This document shows, piece by piece, positions 26,727 to 34,858 of a stretch of 64,000 bases of DNA. Positions within the stretch are counted from its first letter, which is position 1, and every line of letters begins with the position of its first letter. The stretch is taken from contig JAFZBN010000015.1 in NCBI GenBank assembly GCA_017561715.1, positions 124,001 through 188,000 of the forward strand. Direction: 5' to 3'. A model generated the notes under the pieces. The model saw only the letters and a program-made list of their open reading frames with translations, was not told the DNA's origin and did no database searches. This DNA comes from Clostridiales bacterium (lineage in GTDB: Bacteria; Bacillota; Clostridia; Saccharofermentanales; Saccharofermentanaceae). A program made the position numbers and the translations under genes.

Positions 26727-27836
26727 TCACTTTACCGAGAAACGATAGCCGCAAAGGAAGCCTTTGACCTCATCTTTATCGATGACGGCCGACGCGAAGT
26801 TCGCGTGATGGATCGCATCCGGGAACATCTGTGTCTCGAGGCAGATCGCTTCGTAAGGATTGTAGTGGATGCCGCCCTTGCCGTCTTCGTCAAGGTTGCA
26901 TGCGCAGTAGAGCTGTACGCCCGGGAAGTTTGTCAGGACTTCCATCTTTCTTCCGCTCTTCAGAGATTCGACGGAAGCGACAAGAGATACCTTGTCCTGA
27001 GTGGTCTTAAGAACATAGTTTGAGTCAGCGCCCTTACTGCAGTTGAGCTGCGGGTTGGAAGATGTCTTCACAAGGACTTTCTCCGTAGCGCACGGTGTTC
27101 TGAAATCAAACTCCGTGCCTGCTACGTCAATGTACTTACCATTCGGGACATTGTCCATATCTTTCTCGGTCACCTGCTCGGAATCGATCCAGAGGAGCTG
27201 CTCACCGATACGGCCGGCCGCCTGACCGTCGATATTGAAGTAAGAGTGGTTCGTCGGAGCGAAGATCGTCTTCTTATCGGAAACCGCGCGATAGGTGATG
27301 ATGAGCGTTCCGTCTGTTGCCCATGTGTAAAGGACCTTCATGTCCATATTTCCGGGAACACCGCAAACGCCGTCAGCAAGCATAAAGGAAAGCAGAACGC
27401 CTTCGGTCTCGACAGTCCAGTCGTTCTTGATCTTGAGATCGTCAATAAAGGCCTGCGCTTCGTCACGGGAAATGATCTCACCTGTCCAGAAGCTGTTTTG
27501 GAAGTTGCCCGGACCGCCGTGAAGGTTGTTCTCACCTTCGTTTTTCGGGAGCTGGTAATCTACGCCGTCAATGGTAAAAGCACCGCCCTTGATACGGTTT
27601 GCCGTACGGCCGATGATAGATCCGTGGCCGGAGCCGGAACCCATATATCCTTCGATCGTGTCAAAACCGAGCATGACATCATCGAGTTTTCCTTCCTTAT
27701 CAAAAACTTTCAGTGTATGGATCGCCGCACCGTATTCGATCACGGAGAAGCTCTCTCCGTTCGGGCGTGTAATAACGAATTCAGAGACGTTCTTGCCGTC
27801 TTTTGTCGTATCGAAAAGCACTTTTTCAGAAGCCAT
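26727..27836 (-). CDS. galM: Aldose 1-epimerase (mutarotase)
   Basis: 369 residues of the galactose mutarotase family. It interconverts alpha and beta anomers of galactose or glucose in the cytoplasm. FSVIEYGAAIHTLKVFDKEG, IIGRTANRIKGGAFTIDGV, LPKNEGENNLHGG and PTNHSYFNIDG (catalytic His) are all present. The last-third Glu of EAICLETQMFPDAIHHANF is the catalytic base region. The ATG at 27836 is preferred: AGAGGTG lies 6 bases upstream, while an in-frame GTG is part of that site. Confidence 0.95.
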   Translation of the reverse strand: MASEKVLFDTTKDGKNVSEFVITRPNGESFSVIEYGAAIHTLKVFDKEGKLDDVMLGFDTIEGYMGSGSGHGSIIGRTANRIKGGAFTIDGVDYQLPKNEGENNLHGGPGNFQNSFWTGEIISRDEAQAFIDDLKIKNDWTVETEGVLLSFMLADGVCGVPGNMDMKVLYTWATDGTLIITYRAVSDKKTIFAPTNHSYFNIDGQAAGRIGEQLLWIDSEQVTEKDMDNVPNGKYIDVAGTEFDFRTPCATEKVLVKTSSNPQLNCSKGADSNYVLKTTQDKVSLVASVESLKSGRKMEVLTNFPGVQLYCACNLDEDGKGGIHYNPYEAICLETQMFPDAIHHANFASAVIDKDEVKGFLCGYRFSVK

Positions 27837-27976
27837 TTCAGTCACCTCTTACATCAGATTTTATACCGCTACTATTATTGCCCACGAATTGCTGGAAAGT
27901 CAATTCTAAATCTGCTAGAATACCTCTTAATTTACAGACTTCAGGCATTGAAAAACACATTAAAAGAAGGTGTCAT

Positions 27977-29716
27977 ATGAGCGCTAAATGGCGTAAGTTC
28001 TTATCATATTACCGACCCTACATGAAGGGTTTTATCGCAGACATGTGCTTCGCCCTCGTCGGTGCCGCCACGTCCCTGATCATTCCTCTCATCATCCGTT
28101 ACATCACGGGTACCGTTCTGGCGGAAGGCTTTACCAACGCTTCCCAGACGATCATTAACCTTTTCCTTATCATGCTGGGGCTTCTTGCCATCGAGTTTGG
28201 CTGCAATTACTTTATCGCCTACGTCGGCCACATGGTCGGCGCCAGGATGGAATATGACCTGAGAAATGAGCTTTTCACGCATTATCAGAAGCTGTCCTTC
28301 CGTTTCTACGACGACCAGAAGGTCGGATCCCTGATGTCGCGCGTGACCAATGACCTTTTCGAGATCACGGAGCTATACCACCACGGCCCTGAAGATCTCA
28401 TGATCTCCGCCATCAAGCTGATCGGCTCACTTGTCATCCTTTGCATGATCAATGTGCCTCTGGCACTTGTCGCGCTGGTTCCGGTGCCGTTTATGATCGT
28501 CTTCGCCTCGATCCTCAACAAGAAGATGAAGAGGACGTTTAAAAAGAACCGTGAAAAGATCGCCGAGATCAACACCCGCATGGAGGACAGTCTCTCGGGC
28601 ATCCGTGTCGTTAAGTCCTTTACCGGTGAGGACATGGAGATCCATAAGTTCACCGAAGGCAACGACATGTTCCTTATGAGCAAGCGCGACAACTACCGCT
28701 ATATGGCGATCTACCACGCCGTTCTCTGGGCAACGACAGGTCTGATCACGATCGTCGTCGCGACCGTCGGTTCTCTTATGATCGGCAAAGACGCGCTGAC
28801 GCTTCAGGACCTGATCGCGTTCCTGCTTTACGTCAACAACTTTACCGAGCCGATCCGAAAGCTCGTCAGTTTCACCGAGCAGTTCCAGAACGGCATGTCC
28901 GGCTTTGAGCGCTTCTATGAGATGATCTGCATCGAACCGGATATCGAGGATTCCCCGGACGCGACAGAGATGACGAACGTGAAGGGTAACATCGACTTTA
29001 AGGATGTCACCTTCTCTTACGGAAGTAATCCGACGAAGGAAGCGACCGTCTTTTCGCACCTGAACCTTCATATCGACGCGGGCGAGTATGTCGCGCTGGT
29101 CGGTCACTCCGGTGTCGGCAAGACCACGATCTGCAGCCTGATCCCGAGATTCTATGAACCGAGTGAAGGCGAGATCACGATCGATGATACCAACATCAAT
29201 TCGGTCACCCAGAAGTCCTTAAGAAAGCAGATCGGTATCGTTCAGCAGGATGTATATCTCTTTGCAGGAACAGTTTTGGAAAATATCCGCTACGGTCGTC
29301 CGGATGCAACTTTCGACGAGGTCATCGACGCAGCCAAGCGCGCCAATGCCCATGACTTCATCATGGAACTTCCGAACGGATACGATACAGACATCGGTCA
29401 AAGAGGCATCAAGCTCAGTGGCGGACAGAAGCAGCGTCTTTCGATCGCGAGAGTGTTCCTGAAGAACCCGCCGATCCTGATCTTCGACGAGGCGACATCT
29501 TCTTTGGATAATGAAAGTGAGCGCGTCATCCAGGATTCCCTCGAGGATCTGGCAAAAGACAGAACGACGCTGGTTATCGCCCACCGTCTCTCCACGATCC
29601 AGAACGCAAAAAGGATCCTGGTGCTTTCCGAAAATGGTATCGAGGAAGAAGGAACCCACGAAGAGCTCTTGAAAAAAGACGGTGCATACGCCCGCCTTTA
29701 TCACACAGTCGAATAA
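27977..29716 (+). CDS. ABC exporter, fused permease and ATPase
   Basis: 579 residues. Six transmembrane helices in the first 320 (MsbA/LmrA-type) are followed by an ATPase domain with Walker A GHSGVGKTT, signature LSGGQKQR, Walker B ILIFDEATSSLD and H-loop IAHRLST. It works as a homodimer or heterodimer in the cytoplasmic membrane; no partner half-transporter is adjacent, so a homodimer is likely. Substrate unknown. Start ATG at 27977 with AGAAGG before it; a TGCTAGAAT extended -10 lies upstream. An earlier in-frame start would read through galM-overlapping sequence and is not credible. Confidence 0.93.
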   Translation: MSAKWRKFLSYYRPYMKGFIADMCFALVGAATSLIIPLIIRYITGTVLAEGFTNASQTIINLFLIMLGLLAIEFGCNYFIAYVGHMVGARMEYDLRNELFTHYQKLSFRFYDDQKVGSLMSRVTNDLFEITELYHHGPEDLMISAIKLIGSLVILCMINVPLALVALVPVPFMIVFASILNKKMKRTFKKNREKIAEINTRMEDSLSGIRVVKSFTGEDMEIHKFTEGNDMFLMSKRDNYRYMAIYHAVLWATTGLITIVVATVGSLMIGKDALTLQDLIAFLLYVNNFTEPIRKLVSFTEQFQNGMSGFERFYEMICIEPDIEDSPDATEMTNVKGNIDFKDVTFSYGSNPTKEATVFSHLNLHIDAGEYVALVGHSGVGKTTICSLIPRFYEPSEGEITIDDTNINSVTQKSLRKQIGIVQQDVYLFAGTVLENIRYGRPDATFDEVIDAAKRANAHDFIMELPNGYDTDIGQRGIKLSGGQKQRLSIARVFLKNPPILIFDEATSSLDNESERVIQDSLEDLAKDRTTLVIAHRLSTIQNAKRILVLSENGIEEEGTHEELLKKDGAYARLYHTVE

Positions 29717-29738
29717 TTGAAATTTCGTAGTATCGGGA

Positions 29739-30221
29739 TCAGTGCGCCAGAGTAATATCGGCAAATTGGCCCGATACTGCTTTCAGAAGATCATCCGGCG
29801 CCAGATGGATCTGCGTGCCGAGCATGCCTCCGCTTACGATGATCGTGTCGAAAAGCTGCGCCGTTTCATCGATGACGGTCGGATATTTCTTCTTCATGCC
29901 GATCGACGTCACACCGCCGCGGATATAGCCCGTGACCGCCATGATGTCCTTGACATGCACCATCTCAAGGTTCTTCTCACCCACCGCTTTGGCCGCCTTC
30001 TTCATGTCGACTTCCTCGGCGATCGGGATCACGAAAACAAAGTAATTCTTCGATTTTCCCTGCATGACCAGAGTCTTGAAAGAACTCTCATACGGCTGAC
30101 CGAGCATGTCGGCGATATGAACGCCGTCGATGAACTCCTCGCAGTCGTAATAAAACGGCTCATATGGGATCTTTTCCTTATCCAGGATGCGCATGGCATT
30201 CGTCTTGTTTTCTTTTTTCAT
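29739..30221 (-). CDS. ybaK: Cys-tRNA(Pro) deacylase, YbaK/EbsC family
   Basis: 160 residues matching YbaK. TNAMRILDKEKIPYEPFYYD, FKTLVMQGKSKNYFVFVIPI and GYIRGGVTSIGMKKKYPTVI contain the conserved Lys and Gly positions. The family hydrolyses cysteine mischarged on tRNA-Pro. The ATG at 30221 has GGAG 6 bases upstream. It is downstream of the serine-hydrolase gene by 30 bases on the same strand and convergent to the ABC exporter. Confidence 0.92.
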   Translation of the reverse strand: MKKENKTNAMRILDKEKIPYEPFYYDCEEFIDGVHIADMLGQPYESSFKTLVMQGKSKNYFVFVIPIAEEVDMKKAAKAVGEKNLEMVHVKDIMAVTGYIRGGVTSIGMKKKYPTVIDETAQLFDTIIVSGGMLGTQIHLAPDDLLKAVSGQFADITLAH

Positions 30222-30251
30222 GATCCACTCCAAAAAGGCCGATCCTTCAGA

Positions 30252-31529
30252 TCAGCCGTAGTATTTCCACAGTTCCTCGCCGACCTCAGAAGCCATTGGC
30301 TCATTCGAAGTTCCTTCGAGCAGCTGGATATTTGAGAGCACGACGATGACTCTTCTCGATTCCGAAGCGACACGAACACTGGTGTTATAGCCGAGTGTCA
30401 TGCCGGAATGCTCGATATATCCGTTTTCGATATACCATCCGTATCCGTATCCGAAAGAACCTCCGTCGAGGATCTTATCCCAACTTTCCTGACTTAAGAG
30501 CGCCTTGTCCATGACACACTTTTCCCAGTTGAAAAGACCTTCCGCGGTACCTGTCATTACTCCGACCGCGTAACTGATGGTCGGATCCTGATGCGGAAGA
30601 TCGAAGTTCATGATCAAAAGTCTCAATCGGCCGTCTGATGTCAGATGGTCAATATCCGGGTACAGATCCGAAAGAGCAAGCGGCTCGAGGATATTCTTGC
30701 GGACATACTCATCATAGCTCATGCCGCTCAGTTTCTCGATGATGATACCGAGAAGATAGTAGTTGGAATTCGAATACGCGTACTCCGAGCCGGGTGTGAA
30801 ATCCAAAGGATACTCGGACAGTTTTGTGACGAACTCGTCTTTTGCCAAAGGGGTCGTAACGATCTTCGTCATCGTATTTTCAAAGTCCAAGAGCATATCC
30901 ACCGTCATGCTGTCGAACTCGTCAAACGAGAATCCCAGCATACCGTTGAAAAGATAATCCGAAACTCCGGATGTCATGTTAAGGAGCTGGTGAATCGTGA
31001 TCTGATCGGCATACTTATATTCCGGGATGTACTTATCGAGTTTATCATCCGTGGAAAGAAGGCCCTTTTCCTCCAGTTGCATGATGGCCACCGCCGTAAA
31101 CTGCTTCGTGATCGAACCGAACTCGAATACCGTATCCAAGGTATTCGGAGTCTTGTTTTCGCGATCCGCCATGCCTTCGGCATATGTCCAGACGATCTGG
31201 TCACCTTCCGCCACCAAAACGACACCGTCAAAATTGATCGAGTTCATGTATTCCTTGGCTTTATCCGTGTCAAAAGTACTCGGAGCGGGAGCGAGCGTCG
31301 TCTGCGTCACTTCCGTTGTACTTTCGGTCGAGATCTCGGAATCCGACTCGGTTGCTTTTTCCGTGGTATCCGTAACCGCGGAGTCTTCCGTATTCTTCGT
31401 TCTGGTCTTTTTCGTCTTCTTCGTCGTTTCTTCGCTCTTTGTGCACGCACAGGCAAGTACTACCGACAACGCCAGCAGAACGGAAAGGATCTTCTTGAGT
31501 TTAAAGTTCGAATTACACATTGGTCTCAT
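30252..31529 (-). CDS. Lipoprotein serine hydrolase, class C beta-lactamase-like
   Basis: Basic N-terminus and hydrophobic stretch ending in VVLACACTK, a lipobox, then about 65 Thr/Ser/Glu-rich linker residues, so the enzyme should be tethered to the outer face of the membrane. The domain has FEFGSITKQFTAVAI (SxxK with catalytic Ser and Lys), YAYSNSNYYLLG (YxN) and EHSGMTLGYNTS (HxG). These are motifs of the beta-lactamase/DD-carboxypeptidase family (COG1680). Real substrates range from peptidoglycan peptides to esters; none can be chosen. Its start overlaps the upstream zinc-ribbon gene by 17 bases, and the exact start codon is uncertain (31529 or 31520). Confidence 0.88.
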   Translation of the reverse strand: MRPMCNSNFKLKKILSVLLALSVVLACACTKSEETTKKTKKTRTKNTEDSAVTDTTEKATESDSEISTESTTEVTQTTLAPAPSTFDTDKAKEYMNSINFDGVVLVAEGDQIVWTYAEGMADRENKTPNTLDTVFEFGSITKQFTAVAIMQLEEKGLLSTDDKLDKYIPEYKYADQITIHQLLNMTSGVSDYLFNGMLGFSFDEFDSMTVDMLLDFENTMTKIVTTPLAKDEFVTKLSEYPLDFTPGSEYAYSNSNYYLLGIIIEKLSGMSYDEYVRKNILEPLALSDLYPDIDHLTSDGRLRLLIMNFDLPHQDPTISYAVGVMTGTAEGLFNWEKCVMDKALLSQESWDKILDGGSFGYGYGWYIENGYIEHSGMTLGYNTSVRVASESRRVIVVLSNIQLLEGTSNEPMASEVGEELWKYYG

Positions 31530-31956
31530 CGATATTCTTATAGAATCTGTCTTTTTTCAGCTGCTTATATTCGCCTTTTTTCATACCTGTCTTGACCGGG
31601 AATACTTCACCCGAGATCTGATCCTGTACCACCAGATCCCATGTCTTTTCGGCAGTGTGATGAACTCCGCGCGGAATAAGATGTGTCGTCGGAGGAGTCG
31701 TGTCCTTAATGAGCGCCTTTGCCGCCTTCTCTCCCTGCTTGTCGAATTTGTCTCCGTAGAAGCAGACCGGGCAGAAATGATAAATGTCCGAGCCCAGAGG
31801 AATGAGCGGAATGTAATCAAGATGCCAGTACTTTCTGAACTTCACGTACGTTTCCTGATACTCCTTATGACAGAACGGGCAGGCCTGCGGCTGACCCTTC
31901 GGTCCATATACTTTCTTAAATGACCTTACGCCGTATACAAAATAATAATTCAGCAT
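31513..31956 (-). CDS. Zinc-ribbon protein of unknown function
   Basis: 147 residues with two Cys pairs, CPFC (residues about 26-29) and CPVC (about 62-65), arranged as a zinc ribbon around KYWHLDYIPLIPLGSDIYHF. Proteins of this type are common and short in Firmicutes with no assigned function. The C-terminus is basic and Lys-rich. GAGG and AAGGG lie before the ATG. It overlaps the lipoprotein hydrolase gene and is likely in the same transcript. Confidence 0.7.
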   Translation of the reverse strand: MLNYYFVYGVRSFKKVYGPKGQPQACPFCHKEYQETYVKFRKYWHLDYIPLIPLGSDIYHFCPVCFYGDKFDKQGEKAAKALIKDTTPPTTHLIPRGVHHTAEKTWDLVVQDQISGEVFPVKTGMKKGEYKQLKKDRFYKNIDETNV

Positions 31957-32097
31957 TTCTTATTCCCTTTCCTCGTACGTTTTTTCCGTATTTACAAGAA
32001 GAATTTTCGCACAGATGGCAAACTATTTCAATTACTTTTGCTATTCACGAGGATGCGTTGTGATAAAATGAAATAAGTAGTCCATGGAGGTATTTTT

Positions 32098-32478
32098 ATG
32101 ATCTTTATCTACACATCTTTTGAATACTCCAACAAGGCAACTTTCTTCGCGATCTTTATGGATCTGATCGCCTACGGCTTGAGCCTCGGAGCGATCGTCT
32201 GCTTCTTTTTGGCCGTCAAGTTCGGCCTCCTGATGATCCCCCTCGGATTCCTTCTCATCGCGCTCGCGATCTTCTTCTATTTTTTCCTCGGAAAGAAAGT
32301 CGGCGGAGCCATGGCCAAGAAAGACTTCCAAAAGCAGATCCATACCAATCCGATCGTCGCATATAACTATGTAAATAACGGCCATGCCTCTTACGAAGAG
32401 ATCGCCGCCATCAATCCGGCATTTGCCGCAAAGTACGAAGTCAACCAGTTTGGTAAACTGACCCGTCGCAAGAACTGA
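32098..32478 (+). CDS. Small membrane protein, unknown
   Basis: 126 residues with two strong hydrophobic segments (DLIAYGLSLGAIVCFFLAVK and LMIPLGFLLIALAIFFYFFL) and a cytoplasmic-looking C-terminus containing NPIVAYNYVNNGHASYEEIA. I do not recognise the family. TGATAAAAT, an extended -10 element, and GGAGG precede the start. It is 16 bases before the kinase-like gene and probably shares its transcript. Confidence 0.75.
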   Translation: MIFIYTSFEYSNKATFFAIFMDLIAYGLSLGAIVCFFLAVKFGLLMIPLGFLLIALAIFFYFFLGKKVGGAMAKKDFQKQIHTNPIVAYNYVNNGHASYEEIAAINPAFAAKYEVNQFGKLTRRKN

Positions 32479-32494
32479 AAGGAGCGGTTTCCGC

Positions 32495-33454
32495 ATGTCG
32501 ATCATCACGATCTCAAGACAGATGGGAAGTTTGGGAGACGAGGTCGCCAGGGCCTTGAGCAGCAAGCTCGGCTGGGATCTTATCACCCGTGATCTTCTCA
32601 TGGAACGCTTCTTCCCGGATATCCGTCCGGATCAGCGTACGAGACTGGGTGAAAGCGCGAAATTCTACCTTTCCGAGTATAAAGACGGAAAGACCTTTAA
32701 AGATACTCTTTCGGAATCACTTCTTTCCATGTCGAAAGAAACCTCCGCCGTCCTTCTCGGATTCGGCTCCCAGCTTCTGTTTTCCGGTTCGGAAAGCGCC
32801 GTTCACGTTCGTATCGTCGCCTCTGACGAGGTCCGTCTTTCCCGTGTCCAGAAGCAGTTCCACCTTTCGGAAACAGCTGCGTCCGAGCTTCTCGCCTCAA
32901 CGGACAGGAAGCACAAGCGCTTCGTATCTCATGTATTCGGAGAGGATTCCACGGATGTTTCTTTGTATCATCTGGTCCTCAACACCTCCTTTATGTCAGT
33001 CGACGAATGCGTAGCCGCGATCCTCGCCGCTTTCCGCGAGCATGAACTGCGCGTCCGCATCTCCTCCGAGACCAAAAGCGAAGGCGCGATCGATCACCAG
33101 ACGGACCGTCCGGTATTTAAGAATGCGTCCGAGGCGGAGTTTGCCAAGATCCTCGACATGTACCACATCGACTGGAAATATGAACCGAAGACCTTCCCGG
33201 TCGAATGGGACAGCGAAGGAAACGTCACTTTGGCATTCAGCCCGGACTTCTATCTGACGCGATTCGACACATATCTTGAACTGACGACAATGAATCAGAA
33301 GTACGTCACAAAGAAGAACAGGAAACTTAAGAAAGTAAAGGAACTGTATCCCGGCATCTCCATCAAGATCGTTTACAAAAAGGACTTTCTTGAACTGGCC
33401 GAGCGCCTGAAAGCCTTCGGTTCTCCGGATCCGGGAAACGAACAGGAGAAATAA
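32495..33454 (+). CDS. Cytidylate-kinase-like protein fused to a PD-(D/E)XK-like domain
   Basis: The N-terminal 190 residues resemble the cytidylate-kinase-like family (SIITISRQMGSLGDEVARAL, GWDLITRDLLMERFF). The P-loop is diverged, so kinase activity is uncertain. The C-terminal 110 residues (KILDMYHIDWKYEPKTFPVE, AFSPDFYLTRFDTYLELTTM, KKNRKLKKVKELYP) have Asp-251, Glu-262 and a following Thr/Lys-rich strand in the spacing of a PD-(D/E)XK nuclease core. The fold call is my inference. The stop is 3 bases before the HPRT-like ATG, so the two are tightly coupled; a link to nucleotide metabolism is suggested. Confidence 0.7.
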   Translation: MSIITISRQMGSLGDEVARALSSKLGWDLITRDLLMERFFPDIRPDQRTRLGESAKFYLSEYKDGKTFKDTLSESLLSMSKETSAVLLGFGSQLLFSGSESAVHVRIVASDEVRLSRVQKQFHLSETAASELLASTDRKHKRFVSHVFGEDSTDVSLYHLVLNTSFMSVDECVAAILAAFREHELRVRISSETKSEGAIDHQTDRPVFKNASEAEFAKILDMYHIDWKYEPKTFPVEWDSEGNVTLAFSPDFYLTRFDTYLELTTMNQKYVTKKNRKLKKVKELYPGISIKIVYKKDFLELAERLKAFGSPDPGNEQEK

Positions 33455-33457
33455 CAT

Positions 33458-33985
33458 ATGGAAGAGATCCGTTATAAGAAGATCCTTTTTGATAACAAAC
33501 AGATCCTTGCCAGGGTCGATGAACTCGGCAAGCAGATCAATAAAGACTATGCGGGAAAAGAACTCGTCATCCTTGGCGTTCTGAAAGGCTCGCTCTTCTT
33601 CTTTACCGATCTGGCGAGAGCCATCGATATTCCTTTGCAGCTGGATATGATCGCCATCGGAAATATCCCGGACATGACGAAAAGCACCGGCATCGTACGC
33701 ATCACCAAAGATGTGGATGTGAATATCACGGGAAAGCATGTCATCGTTATCGAGGACATTATCCGAACAGGGCTGACAACGGCGTATCTTCTTCAGACTC
33801 TGGAAGCCAGAAAGCCCGCTTCCATCGAAGTCTGCACGCTCCTTTACAATCCGGAGCGCCAGCTCATCGACCTGCCCGTGAAGTACTACGGCTTCGAGGT
33901 CGACCGTTCCTGGCTGATCGGCTATGGCATGGATTCAGGCGAATACGGCAGAAATCTTCCTTTCATCGCGGAACTGGATCATTAA
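33458..33985 (+). CDS. hpt: Hypoxanthine phosphoribosyltransferase-like protein
   Basis: 175 residues of the HPRT family, which joins hypoxanthine or guanine with PRPP. The pyrophosphate loop VLKGSLFFFTDLARA and the base-binding end DRSWLIGYGMDSGEYGRNLP are normal. The PRPP motif reads VIEDIIRTGLTT: Glu and Asp are kept, but the Asp that acts as general base (normally DTG) is Arg-103. This would be expected to harm catalysis. The local bases CCGAACA could come from CGACACA through one insertion and one deletion, so a sequence error is possible. It is co-transcribed with the fusion gene upstream. Confidence 0.85.
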   Translation: MEEIRYKKILFDNKQILARVDELGKQINKDYAGKELVILGVLKGSLFFFTDLARAIDIPLQLDMIAIGNIPDMTKSTGIVRITKDVDVNITGKHVIVIEDIIRTGLTTAYLLQTLEARKPASIEVCTLLYNPERQLIDLPVKYYGFEVDRSWLIGYGMDSGEYGRNLPFIAELDH

Positions 33986-33996
33986 AAGACATAGTA

Positions 33997-34025
33997 AAAC
34001 GGAGACCCATTCGGATCTCCGTTGC
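33997..34025 (-). terminator. Intrinsic terminator of the large noncoding RNA
   Basis: Stem AACGGAGA/TCTCCGTT with a short loop, followed on the minus strand by TTTTAC. It starts about 24 bases past the closing stem of the RNA. On the plus strand it has no T-run, so it should act on minus-strand transcripts. Confidence 0.75.
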
Positions 34026-34048
34026 ACGTGAAAATGAGGACAAATAAA

Positions 34049-34635
34049 AGCTCCAGCGAACCAACCTTCCATCCGTATCCTTCGGTCGCCCTATATTATC
34101 TGCGAACCTTCCCAATCCTGTCGATCCCACTCTTTCCGGAATTACTCGATACCTCATCAGAAGCACCTTTCCAACCGGTCCGATCCGAAATGATGTCGTA
34201 TCAGCGGTCTTCCTTCCGTTACCCTCAGCGATCCTTCCAACTGGCAATGACCCCGTGCCACTGCACCTTTCCGAACCGACCCGGTAACCTTTACGGCAAC
34301 GACCCGTCTCCTGTCATTTCTTTTGGTCCCCTTGCGACCTGACCGCCCGTAACGATCCCGATCTGCCTCCGAAACCATGGTCTCCGACCTGACCTGCGAC
34401 TTGTGTCCGCCATCGCGTACCGTCAATCGCTGTCCGCTCTCCACTTCTTTCTGCTATGGCTCTGACGGTTCCGATCTCCCTTGCCATCGAACCTCACGGG
34501 ATCCGATCTGCGGCCGTTCAATCTTCGTTTCCTGACCACCCTATGGTCTTTCTGTTTTTTCCAACCTCGCCTTGTGCATCCGCAAGTGGCGGCTCTCCGA
34601 CTAGGACTCGGTGTGAACCCGCATTCCCTGGAGCT
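34049..34635 (-). ncRNA. Large structured noncoding RNA candidate (ROOL-like in size)
   Basis: 587 purine-rich bases on the minus strand with no credible protein. The 5' end AGCTCCAG (34628-34635) pairs perfectly with CTGGAGCT (34049-34056), closing the whole molecule, and coincides with the predicted transcription start. Internal hairpins include GGTTCGAT/ATCGGAACC (34467-34493), GGTTCGC/GCGACC, TGGCA/TGCCA, CCGC/GCGG and two copies of a GGTCAGGTCG hairpin ending in GACC. It has its own promoter and terminator. The size fits the ROOL class of ornate RNAs known from rumen Firmicutes; that identity is inference and needs a covariance search. It shows none of the RNase P or tmRNA signatures I looked for. 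Confidence 0.75.
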
Positions 34636-34641
34636 ATTTTC

Positions 34642-34669
34642 AGTATAACATCTTCAATTCTGTTGTCAA
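34642..34669 (-). promoter_or_regulatory. Promoter of the large noncoding RNA
   Basis: A perfect TTGACA, 16 bases and TATACT on the minus strand. The expected start, 7 bases downstream of the -10 box, is at 34635, exactly the first base of the closing stem. Confidence 0.85.
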
Positions 34670-34688
34670 CATTTTAGCACGAAATGAA

Positions 34689-34736
34689 CGAAACAAAACG
34701 CATATTTGTATATGTTGCACAAGGCGTTACGTTTCG
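34689..34736. repeat. Inverted repeat, possible operator
   Basis: CGAAACAAAACGC and GCGTTACGTTTCG form an inverted repeat with a 22-base centre, between the RNA promoter and the next gene on the plus strand. It could be a regulator site or a transcribed hairpin. The rest of 34737-34858 shows only an extended -10 (TGATAGAAT) and the ribosome site of the next gene. Confidence 0.4.
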
Positions 34737-34858
34737 GTTACAACACATTGCAAATAAATTACAGAGTTTTCGGCCGGAGATGAGCAAATGACGCGCATGT
34801 CACTTTCTCTTGATATCCATTATGATAGAATATTTTTATCTAGTGGCGGAGGAAGATA

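Noticed and set aside
33963..34444. Two open frames on the minus strand inside the noncoding RNA region
   Set aside because: They are Gly/Arg-rich, overlap each other and the terminator, lack ribosome sites and resemble no protein; the region is better explained as structured RNA.
34049..34635. RNase P RNA or tmRNA at the RNA locus
   Set aside because: The conserved GAGGAAAGTCC-type block of RNase P and the tRNA-like CCA end or tag frame of tmRNA were looked for and not found; the length is also too great.
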